A DNA stretch of 64,000 nucleotides from Lucifuga dentata (taxonomy: Eukaryota; Chordata; Actinopteri; Ophidiiformes; Bythitidae), in the NCBI GenBank assembly GCA_014773175.1, contig VXCM01001534.1:120572-184571 (forward strand). Reading direction: 5' to 3'. Numbering within the stretch: position 1 is the first letter of the stretch; every line of letters begins with the position of its first letter. Position numbers and translations under genes: made by a program. Positions 13,057 to 22,682 of the stretch are shown here, one piece after another. Under the pieces are notes generated by a model that saw only the letters and a program-made list of their open reading frames with translations, was not told where the DNA came from and made no database searches.

Positions 13057-13622
13057 AGTTGAATGACAGCAGTCTAGATGACCACCTGGCTATTCTCATA
13101 CCTGCTCTGCCCTGTCCTTTTGAAGCAAGCAGCATGGTCAGAGGGCTGTGGTCTGTACGCAGTGTGAAATGTCTCCCCCATAGGTAGGTTCTCCACTTTT
13201 CTGTTGCCCATACACACCCCAAGGCCTCTTTTTCTACAGTAGAATAGTTTCTTTCTGCCTGAGTGAGTGTGTGTGATGCAAAAGCTACTGTTGTCTCTGA
13301 GCCGTCGTGATGCATCTGAGTGAGAACTGCACCCAGACCATAATCAGACGTGTCAGTTGTGACAATAGTGGGCAGTTCTGGGTTAAACAGAGAGAGTGCC
13401 AGGATATTCACTATGAGTTCTTTTACAGTTCTTAAAGCTCCTCTGAGCCTCAGGTGTCCATGTGAACACATCAGATCCACGGAGAAGTGCTCGCAGGGGC
13501 TCATCAACAGCAGCATAGTCTGGTATGAATTTCAAATACCATGATGTCAGCCCGAGAAATGATCTCGGTTTGGACAGGTCAGTAGGTGGAGGTGCTTGAC
13601 AGACGGCAATCACGTGAGGCAT
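12980..13622 (-). pseudogene. gypsy RNase H domain (two frames)
   Basis: From 13,622 to about 13,430 one frame carries the RT thumb/connection (SKPRSFLGLTSWYLKFIPDYA). From about 13,430 to 12,990 another carries RNase H, with TDTSDYGLGAVLTQ, FASHTLTQAERNYSTVEKEA and LRTDHSPL, each a conserved Ty3/gypsy RNase H block. The domain degrades the RNA strand of the RNA-DNA hybrid. The frame changes show decay. Confidence 0.88.
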
Positions 13623-14293
13623 CAGTTTGGAGTCCCCTTTCTGAGACTGTATGCCCCAGGAAAGACAGTTCTGTTTGTCTGAAGTTGCATTTTGAGAGGT
13701 TCAGTTTGAGTCCGGCATTTTCAATGAGCCGAAGCACAACCGTCAGTCTTTTGTCATGTTCCTCAGGTGTCGCGCCTGAGACAATGATGTCGTCCAGGTA
13801 ACACTGGACCCCTGACAGTCCTTTGAGGATGGTTGACATCATCCACTGGAAACAGCTGGGCCCGGATGCGAGTCCATATGGTACCCTCTTGAAGTGGAAC
13901 AAGCCATCATGGGTGATGGCTTGTTCCTTGTTAGGCTGCAGTTGTTGTCATGTAGTGGAACCTGGTGATAAGCACTCTGAAGGTCCAATGTAGTAAACAG
14001 TTTTGCTTCTCTCAACTCTGTAAACATTTCCTCCATGTGAGGTAGTGGAAAGCCATCAACTATGACTGCCTTGTTAGGCTCTCTCAGATCTACACAAAGC
14101 CTTATCCCTCGTCCCCCTTTCTTTGTGGTGACTACTATAGGTGAGATCCATTCTGATGAATCTACAGGCTCAATAACATCCTGCTCTACCAGTTTTCTCA
14201 GCTCCTCAGACACTGCTTCTCTAACTGAGAAAGGTAACCTGCGTAATTTCTGCTGTACTGGCTTAACATCTGGGCGTATCTTAACTAGCACAT
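13579..14293 (-). pseudogene. gypsy reverse transcriptase (frameshifted)
   Basis: The first part (14,291-13,920) contains KLRRLPFSVREAV, WISPIVV, LCVDLREPNKAVI and FTTLDLQSAYHQVPL. The second part (13,902-13,590), in another frame, contains FKRVPYGLASGPSCFQ, the catalytic YLDD box and SFLGHTV. These are the ordered RT motifs of Ty3/gypsy elements. A small deletion or frameshift near 13,930 separates palm motifs. The upstream junction to gag-protease also needs a +1 shift near 14,290. It could be programmed, but given the other lesions it is more probably mutational. Confidence 0.92.
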
Positions 14294-15297
14294 CCTAGCT
14301 TTTCCACTGCCACTTTTGCAACCATAGACTGAATACCGGAAACTGAAGTGATGTGACCATCTGTTATTTGCATTCGTAATGCAGAGAATAAGTCTCTGCC
14401 TAACACGGCTGACCCGTACTTTACCACATATAGATCTGTGTCAGTGTTCTGGTCACCAAATGCTACATTAGCCTTTAAGCATCCCAGCACCGGAATAGCA
14501 TTTCCCCCATAAACCCTCAGCCTGAGTTTTGGTTCCATAAGGGAAATGTTAGGGAAAAGCTCAGTTAACTTTGATACCTTAGCAGGACATCCATGGAAGT
14601 TAGCAGTATGCTGTGTAGATCCACATCTGTAGCATGTTTTACATTGTGTTGCCTGTGTAGGTGAGTGTGGTTTACGTTGTCCTTTTTTAAACTTGCCGTG
14701 TTGCTGTGGTCCCTTTGATTGAACTGTGTGCACCGTGCTGTGCATGGCTCCAGTACACATGGCTTTAGCATCCGCCACTGCAGTTTCAATCTGTTGTGCT
14801 ATCGTCATAGCTTTGGTAAGAGTCAGTGGTACCTCCAGAAGTAAGCACTCCCTGATGCGCGGTGAATTCGTCTTTTCAGCGAGCTGGTCCCGAATCATCT
14901 CTTCTTCCATAGTCCCAAACTCACATGTTGTAATCAGTTCTTTTAAAGCAGCAACGTACTGGTCTGTAGTCTTGCCTGCGCGCTGGCCACGTTGTCTGAA
15001 GCGGTAGCATTCAGCTACAACATTCACTTTCGGTGAAAAAAAAACTCTGAATGGCCTCCAAAGCCATTTTGTACTTCTCATCAGCAACCGTGAGTGTGTA
15101 GAAAAGTAGAAAAGTCTCTGACCTTCCACGCACAAACAATGTATAAGTAAGGCGCGCTTTCTTGCATCTGGCAAATCCCCATCAGCCATTGCTTGAAGGT
15201 AATTCTGGAAGTTGCGAATCCATGCCTTGAATGGTATCGGCGGTTCCCCGACATTTTGCAGAAAAGGTGGTGGCTGACACAGGTTCAGAGTCAACAT
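14281..15297 (-). CDS. gypsy Gag plus protease remnant (defective)
   Basis: The first in-frame ATG is at 15,297, inside the primer-binding site. The N-terminal 200 residues are a retrotransposon Gag (PPPFLQNVGEPPIPFKAW, later FRQRGQRAGKTTDQYVAALKEL). A single zinc knuckle follows near residue 225 (CYRCGSTQH), with the final cysteine displaced by one residue (HGC). Right after it comes the C-terminal half of an aspartic protease (LRLRVYGGNAIPVLG, later AVLGRDLFSALRM). The N-terminal half with the D-T/S-G catalytic triad is missing, so about 80 residues appear deleted in frame. Length is about 339 residues. The protein cannot process its polyprotein. Confidence 0.85.
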   Translation of the reverse strand: MLTLNLCQPPPFLQNVGEPPIPFKAWIRNFQNYLQAMADGDLPDARKRALLIHCLCVEGQRLFYFSTHSRLLMRSTKWLWRPFRVFFSPKVNVVAECYRFRQRGQRAGKTTDQYVAALKELITTCEFGTMEEEMIRDQLAEKTNSPRIRECLLLEVPLTLTKAMTIAQQIETAVADAKAMCTGAMHSTVHTVQSKGPQQHGKFKKGQRKPHSPTQATQCKTCYRCGSTQHTANFHGCPAKVSKLTELFPNISLMEPKLRLRVYGGNAIPVLGCLKANVAFGDQNTDTDLYVVKYGSAVLGRDLFSALRMQITDGHITSVSGIQSMVAKVAVEKLGCAS

Positions 15298-15308
15298 CCT
15301 CGTCGCCA
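15295..15308 (-). promoter_or_regulatory. primer-binding site, tRNA-Ser(GCU) type
   Basis: On the minus strand, three bases after the 5' LTR, TGGCGACGAGGATG is complementary to the 3' end of eukaryotic tRNA-Ser(GCU) including CCA (recalled sequence). This primes minus-strand DNA synthesis. A serine primer is known for Mag-lineage Ty3/gypsy elements. Confidence 0.75.
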
Positions 15309-15311
15309 ATA

Positions 15312-15488
15312 CGTTGTGTCGCTGAATAAGAACACTTTCTTAACTTCTTATCTTACTTTATTAAGTGCAGGACATGTGGCATGCAGGCAAACGTATCTCA
15401 CGTATCTCTCTTCATCTCCCATGAACTAGGTTCAATACAACACTTATTCACATATAGCGCCCTCTAGCAGTAAGGATGAAACACCACA
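15312..15488 (-). repeat. 5' LTR of the gypsy element
   Basis: This is the 177-bp partner of 11,280-11,456 and would carry the element promoter. The outer end is TG-type (TGTGGTG on the minus strand) and the inner end has one change (CG for CA). It is flanked on the right by GAATC. An LTR this short is at the low end for vertebrate Ty3/gypsy elements. Confidence 0.93.
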
Positions 15489-15493
15489 GAATC

Positions 15494-17210
15494 AAAATCT
15501 ATACGTTAGCATTTTCAGTGTAAAAACGGAAAGTTAGATCGTAGGTCAAGACAGAACTAATTTGTTTTTGGTGTAGACAGCGCCACTATGTGGCCGTTTA
15601 TAAAGCACTGTACGTTTTCGCTAATAAGTCCTGAACCACGAGGAAGTGAAATTAATTTTCTCCTCCGATTCCTTGTTTCAAGATTAATCTGTCATGAATA
15701 TACTACTATTTTGAAATTTTTACACTATTTTTAAAAAAAAACCTCCTTCAAATGTCAATACTAAAGGGCACTTAGAGAATCCATACATCTTCTAAGACCC
15801 AAGTCTGATTTAGCTTTTGTTTTGCCAATATAAAACAAGACTTTTATTGCCATTCCACTGATCTAAAAATGTTAAAAATAGATTTATAATTCAAATTCAT
15901 TGTACAGCAGTATTTCAAACATATAATCTTTTTGGATTTAATGTATATCTGTAACTGTTGAAAATGTAGAAAAAACATTTTATGCAGAATCAGCATCATC
16001 TCAGCTACAGTGGCGATAGTTGCATGTTTTTACTCGTATTTGTCAATGTACAGCGATTTAATCAATGTGACACATGTCTATTTTAATACACCACATCTAG
16101 ATCAATATCCAGATCAGGGCTAAATTACACTGTCAATAGTCCATTTACCTGAATGATTTCCATTAAGATTTATGTCTTAGTTTTGGAGAAATAGGCACAA
16201 AAAAAAAAAAAAAAANAAAAAAAAAAAAAAAATGCTGATAAATGTTAAAAATAAATTAACTGATTTCTACATCTGGATCCTCATCTGTATCTGCCTCAAA
16301 ATCTAATCAACTGTTCCTTGAATCAAGTCCCGCCTATCTACAAAATGTCATCAAACTGTTTTGATGCAAGAAAACTTGTGAGGGAAACTTTGACAGATGT
16401 CAACTAAAATATCCAAATTAGAGCTGCAACTAAACAGTTTATCAAATATTATTGCTGTAAAAAAACAAAAAAACAAAACTGACTGACCGAACAAATGATT
16501 AATTCTTTCAGTATGAGTCCAAATCCTAAAACAAGACCTTAATTTTGCAAGCTTGAATTAGCCAAATAATAGCTAGTTATAGTGTATTCACAAACTTCTG
16601 ATTTTTCCAGCGTATATAGGAAATATGACTTACATATAAGCCTGTATAAATCTTTGTACCATTACTGTCACTAAATTGCCTGTTAAAACACAGAACTTAC
16701 AGTGTTATTAAGGTCTAAACCTTCAGGCAGAAGTGATGATGCGGTGAAGGAGCTCCATAAATGAAGACCCCTGAGAGTTATACTACTATAAAAATGTGAG
16801 AACTACTTTAAAATCTTTGGCTGTAATGTAGTTTAGTCCTCTTGGTTGCATACGGAACAGAAGATGACAGCTTTTGTAATACTTCACCAGAAATCCAGAT
16901 TTTATTTGATTTTTTCTCTAGTTTAATTGTATTAATTGCATCTTGGAGGATCTTATGTGAATGTCATTTCTGTAAAAAAAAAAAAAAAAAAAAAAAAAGG
17001 CTGATAGTAACAGTGTAGGGGACACTGCACTGGACCATATCCCATCCACTTAAAGGTCGTTTTTTCTCTGATCTGAGATGAACCTTGTCCGTATGCTCGG
17101 CTTGTCCTTTAGGGAATGTCACGGAACTGTGACGCTATTAAAAGTAGCATGAGGGAGGAAAAGTGATTTGCAGTGGAGATCATATTATGTCTTTAATTCT
17201 CATGTTCTAG
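15494..17210. other. AT-rich non-coding stretch
   Basis: No exon or recognised mobile element is seen. It contains two A-runs: 16,199-16,232 interrupted by N16216, and 16,975-16,998. Nothing else is supported. Confidence 0.4.
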
Positions 17211-17727
17211 TTAAAGGACCACACTGGCCATTTTGCATGTTTGAGCCTAATATATTCAATTTTCATACATGTAACNAGGACCACACTGGCCATTTTGCAT
17301 GTTTGAGCCTAATATATTCAATTTTCATACATGTAACGTTACGAACAATCATTTCCTAAAGCATACTACTGGAACGGTGAATTAAAAGATTTTTTTCCTA
17401 TCTTCCAGACCACCATTAGTTTCAGTTCATTCTGGTATGCTATTAAAACGCTATTCCTGGTGGTGCATTCAAGTGCTGTAGTGAAGAACTGACAACAGGA
17501 ATCATTTTCAGATCACTCCATGCTTTTTATTGTGCTTAAACACTAAAATTACATAACTTTAAATAAAACCTCAATATACGTGTTGCTCACAATGATGGAT
17601 TACTTATCTCAAGAACATTTCAAGTATCAACAAGTTGATTTTAATAGCGTACCAGAATNGATGGATTACTTATCTCAAGAACATTTCAAGTATCAACAAG
17701 TTGATTTTAATAGCGTACCAGAATGCT
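17211..17727. mobile_element. R1 family element, rearranged fold-back copy B
   Basis: 17,211-17,450 is the left end of an R1 element (TTAAAGGACCACACTGGCCA, then TTTCAGTTCATTCTGG). 17,516-17,725 is the same region of the element in inverted orientation, matching 35,530-35,660 reversed. The copy is therefore a palindrome-like rearrangement. It holds two assembly duplications: 17,215-17,275 repeated after N17276 (61 bases) and 17,594-17,658 repeated after N17659 (65 bases). Only one copy of each is likely real. Confidence 0.7.
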
Positions 17728-18388
17728 AAATGGGCTAAAAAATACTTCTGAATCCTGGCTCCAGAATATGAGCCGAATCACCTCCAAAATGGACTCACTT
17801 CCTCTTTTGACATTATCAATCTATCTATTCTCAAATTTTATCCAAATCTGTCCATAACTTTGTGTGATATCCTGCAAACAAACAAACAAACAAACAAACA
17901 AACAAACAAACAAGTGCCAGTGATCACAAACTTCCTTGGTGGAGGTAATAAAGTTACGAATAATTTATCTGCATCTGTCTGCTAGAAATTCTCAGGTCTT
18001 TTAAACATGGCGTAAATTACTTAAATCCCATTGTCTGTTGCTATGGCGATCCCTGTGAGCCAATCAGTGTGCTGCTTTGACAACACAGCATGGCTGAGGG
18101 CGGGTGCCAGCACACTTCTGCCTGACTTTGAAACACAAGCAGAAATAAGATAGTTTGGTTCAATTTAGCTGCAGGATCATAATGGAAAACAGCTAAAATT
18201 GAACTAAAAATACAAGACAAGACAACTGATGCATCAACAATTTCATGTTTCTCACCATGACATTCAAAACTAATAATAATCCATCAAAAATATACAAATT
18301 ATAAAGACAAAGTTTAATAATAGAAGACTACACTAATCCCCTCAATTCCTGAATCCTGCCAATTTTTCATTCTCTTTTTTTTTTTCAG
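17728..18388. other. intron with (AAAC)n tract and a dispersed repeat tail
   Basis: 17,745-17,960 resembles a common fish repeat whose ends read CTTGGTGGAGGTAA and whose body has 'CAAATCTGTCCATAACTTTGTG'-type text; related copies lie at 29,375-29,540 and 58,225-58,470. An (AAAC)n tract fills 17,877-17,911. A pyrimidine tract at 18,370-18,386 precedes the pknox2 splice acceptor. Confidence 0.5.
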
Positions 18389-18560
18389 ACATCCGTTGTT
18401 TCCGCTGCTGGCGTTGTTGTTTGAGAAATGCGAGCAGGCCACGCAGGGATCCGAATGCATCACGTCGGCCAGCTTTGATGTGGACATCGAAAACTTTGTG
18501 CACCAGCAAGAGCGAGATCACAAACCGTTCTTCAGTGAGGATCCAGAGCTGGACAACTTG
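18389..18560 (+). CDS. pknox2: pknox2 exon, start of MEINOX domain
   Basis: The exon follows TTTTTTTTTTCAG and ends before GTAAGC. It starts with the last base of a codon and then encodes [20 protein letters not shown] and [11 protein letters not shown], the first MEINOX helix block of PREP proteins, 57 whole residues. The MEINOX region binds PBX and carries nuclear-export control in this family. The preceding exon is not found in the window. Confidence 0.95.
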
Positions 18561-21500
18561 GTAAGCTGACTGCTTATACCGGCATCAGTAAAAAATTAAA
18601 AGTATTAAAAGTAAAAAAAAAATGTCTACATGTTTCCTACGCTAACCTGGTTTAGTTCAAGGATGAGAGAAGAATTTAATAATAAAGCTGCAGAGATGTC
18701 TCTCGTTGCCGCTACACATCTTTCCCTCCTTTTTCATGTAACCTTCCTTATCCCCCCTCCACTTCCCCTTCCACCACAGCTAGCAGTAATTACAAAGTAA
18801 GACAAGGAGGATGCTGATCGTGTTCGCTGAGAAAAGAGGAGGGAGGAGCTGCAGCCAGACAGAGACAAAGACAGTCAGCAGAGGAAAAAAAAACAAAAGA
18901 AAAAAAAAGTGCACTCTCGCCATTACAGTATGTGAGACGGAAGGCCGACAAGTACTGAACAGTCAATTAACCCTGCATCTGTGTGTTTTATGAGGCACTG
19001 GGTACGGGCATCCCTCCCACAGGGCACTAACTCTTCCACAGGGCAGTAATGTTACACTGGGCCTGACTGGCTGAGATGGACGCAAGAGTTACCGGTCCCT
19101 TGATTAAGGGAGCGTAGTTTAATTGGCTGATTTATCATCTCCTTGGCAAAGCACTTTTCTGTCCATTCTGTTGACCTTGAGGTGACGACTTTGAGGAATC
19201 ACACTGCGGAAGCCATGCACAGGGTGCAAAGTCAGGCTGGTCAGATAAATGCCATGCATGTAGGGATCATATGATACATTTACTGAATGCTTTTAAAAAG
19301 TCCTCTAGCAAACTGTTTATGTACTGGAGCAATATTAGCTTTTAGTTTCAAAGACACTGCAAAAACTCACACTGGAAATATTTAATCACTGAGCTGATGC
19401 ACCTTTTATTGTTAACTCAATGTAAATCAATGCTTATAAATTTAAAGTGGACCCCTCATTTTTACAGTGTAATATAATCAGGACTTTGTGTTGAACATTG
19501 TTAAAGTAGCAAATCTTGGGTTCATGACTCTAGAATTCATTCACTGAGACAAACCCACAGGTCCTGAAGTGCCCTAAAAGTTTTATTTCTGATTAGTTGA
19601 TTTATTCTGTAACATGTTTATTATACAGCTAACTGGTGAATTTACCCACCAAGACATCTGGTCAGACACGCCCACACTTGTTCATTTTTTGAAGTAACGA
19701 ATAACTTTTAACTCATGGGCTTTCAGTGTCCGCGTTCCACATGCCGACACCCAGTTACAGCAAGTCAAAACTCCCATTCAAAATATCTTTCTAATGACTA
19801 TTTCAACTCGTGGGGATTTGATCTCATGAACTTGTCCCAGCTATATGAATTGAATTTATACCTGGCTGGTATGAGTCAGACCACATCCATATATGGTCAG
19901 GCAGATCGAATTATCCTCTGAGCATGATGCGTTCTGCAAGGATTTACACCTTGTATTAACATGTGTTTTTCATTATTCGGATAAAGTATCCAGACAAGGA
20001 TCCCATGTTAATATTAATGTGATACATACATGTATGTATGTTGTCTCACTAGTCAATAGAAGTTTGCCAACAGAAAATCACAGCCATATGTCACATCTTC
20101 TTCAGTTTAGTTGAATTGAAATTAGAGGAAAAACATCTAAAAGATGGAACAGCATTTTTCTAAAATGAGGGAATACACAGCAGTTCTCCTATCAGGACTT
20201 CCAATCCATTCAGTTCCACATTCCTGCAACCACAGGCGTATGAGTTTACAGTATTTATTATTTATCACGTGCTTTTTTTTTACTTTTATTTTCAGATGAA
20301 TGTTACATCTGCAATGTGTAATCTTAAGTGGCTCACCTGAAAATAAATGATTTCTTATCTCGCTGTGCTCTGTCAAAGCAGCAGAGCACTGCCTTAAGTT
20401 TATTCCAAGGAGAAGGTTGAGACATGAAGAGTCTTGGTTTGAATAGACCTGCTGGCAAAGTGACGAAATGCCAAATTACAAAGTTTACACTTGGTTATAC
20501 ATAGACAATGGCATGACTTATAGGTTAGGTAACCTTGGAACAGAAGCTTTCACTTTTGAAGCAATCTAAATTACTTTTCTTCAACTTAGTATGAGCAATA
20601 ATCTTGAATGCTCTTATGATTTTGGATATGGATATATTTGGACATTTAGACTTCCACCACATGTAATATGAATGGTGATTATAATTTCTCAAAACTGAAA
20701 ATAGTAACAAGGGTAATTTCTATCAGGTATGATCGCATGATTGGTCATGTACAGTCACCATAAAATATATTTAAAGTAATTTAGTTAAAATGTTTCATTT
20801 CACAAAGCTTGTCCTGTTTCAATGGATGAGATAAATTTTTATCTGTCACTATTGCATAACTGATTTTTACCTTTGGAAGATTAGAGAATGGAAAAAAAAA
20901 ATTCAAAATAGAGCCCTAAATGAAAATAAGAATAGGAAAATCAGTATCATATTAATATGGCAAAATGTGCCTTTGACTACATCTAACGTTTGAGTAGATG
21001 ATCTATGCATTTACAAAAATATTCAGTCCTACAGAGGCCATGTTTATTCTGTTGCGGCTGATCTGTGTTTATTTTTATTCCCTTTGGTTCTGTCAGATGG
21101 TGAAGGCCATTCAGGTCTTGCGGATCCACCTGTTGGAATTAGAGAAGGTCAATGAGCTCTGCAAGGACTTCTGCAACCGCTACATCACTTGCCTCAAGAC
21201 AAAGATGCACAGCGACAACCTCCTCCGCAACGACCTTGGAGGACCCTACTCTCCCTCGCAAACCAGCCTCAGCATGCAACAGGTGAGTTGCCGACCCTCT
21301 TGCACCTGTCATGAGTCACCTGTTAGTTGTAACTGGTGGTTGTTTTTCCACTCTCATGAGGAACGGCACGAGCTATCGCTTTCATTTTGCTCACTAGTGT
21401 CTCTCTATGATCCCCCCCAGGAACTAATTCAGACCTCCTCTCCATCCATGACCTCTGTCTCCAGCTCTGTTAACCCTTCAGGGATTGTGGTGCCTGCCGG

Positions 21501-22638
21501 GGGTCTGCAACAGGGCAACGTCACCATGACGACCATCAACTCTCAAGTGGTATCAGGTGAGGATGTGTCCACATGCTCACATGAAAACATTAAAATATTT
21601 GCACATATGTGACACTGATATTGTTTTAGTTTTTTTTAATTTGTAGTAGAATTTTCCAGATATGAAAAGGATGGTTAGGAATTATTAAAACAATTAATTC
21701 ATCCCGATTTATTATTCATGCTAAAAGTTGCAAAGAAGGTTGACATCATTGACACTCAGGATTTGATTCAATCTGTTCAAGTCAGACATCTGCTAGAGAA
21801 GCGACTTAACAAATCAAGATAGTGAAGGACATAAATAACATTATTACATATTTACATGTGCAGTACACCAAATTGTACATTAACCATGGTAGAATGAACA
21901 AAAAAAAAAAAAAAAAAAANAAAAAAAAAAAAAAAAAAATCATGGTAACTACACAGTGTCGAGCTAAATAAGCGCCATGATAATTTGTGCTCATTCATAA
22001 AGCTTTCTTTATGTTAATCATCACTTCGGTGTCTCATTACAACACGTTGCTGTCAGGTGTCACAGGTAAAAGCCAATGAAGATCAGCCTAAGCCACACTT
22101 TATACCGCTTCATCTGGTGTCGAAGCAAAAACTGAAACGTTAAATCAGTAAAAGAAACATAAATTCTCTGCTTCAGAGATCCACATTTTAAGAGACTGTC
22201 CCTGAAATAAGAGAGATTACAGATCCACACACTGGGAGTCCCGGTGCATGGGAGCTGGGTGTGGTGTGTGTTGCATGGGAGAGAAAGACAGATGCAGATT
22301 GCAGCAGATGAGACTTGAGGAAGAGCTGCAGCACCACAAGAATGTGTGTGACATCAGTTACAAATTCACCATTTATACTGATCAAATGATCAGCTGAGTG
22401 GGTTTAAATATCAGATTTATTGATCATTAACACATGAAGCAAATCCAGTTTATAATGTTGCCCAGATTTCATATTGCTGAAATTTACCACCAGACTTAAA
22501 CAGGTCTTCATTTTTATTGAGACGGTGTGTTTTATGAATCACTTCCCCAACATGTAAATGAATAATGTATTAACGCCTGCTTCAAGTCTGGTGCTGTATT
22601 TTATGAATTCCCCCATGTTAATAATAATAATAATAATG

Positions 22639-22682
<44 letters not shown>

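Larger units (their letters stand above)
11280..15488 (-). mobile_element. Ty3/gypsy LTR retrotransposon (Mag-like by its tRNA-Ser primer site), decayed
   Basis: Two 177-bp direct repeats (11,280-11,456 and 15,312-15,488) bracket gag and pol on the minus strand. The ends follow the TG...CA rule, except that the inner 5' LTR end has C for T. A 5-bp target duplication GAATC lies at 11,275-11,279 and 15,489-15,493. The LTRs differ at about eight positions by eye, roughly 95% identity, so insertion is not very recent. The primer site matches tRNA-Ser(GCU). Domain order is gag, protease remnant, RT, RNase H, integrase, which is Ty3/gypsy order. There is no env. At least five frameshifts and a missing protease active-site segment make it inactive. 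A 65-base assembly duplication (N12242) falls in the integrase. Confidence 0.95.

Noticed and set aside
18811..18993. 60-residue frame with a charged core just after the first pknox2 exon
   Set aside because: Intronic, lysine-rich from an A-run, no splice context.
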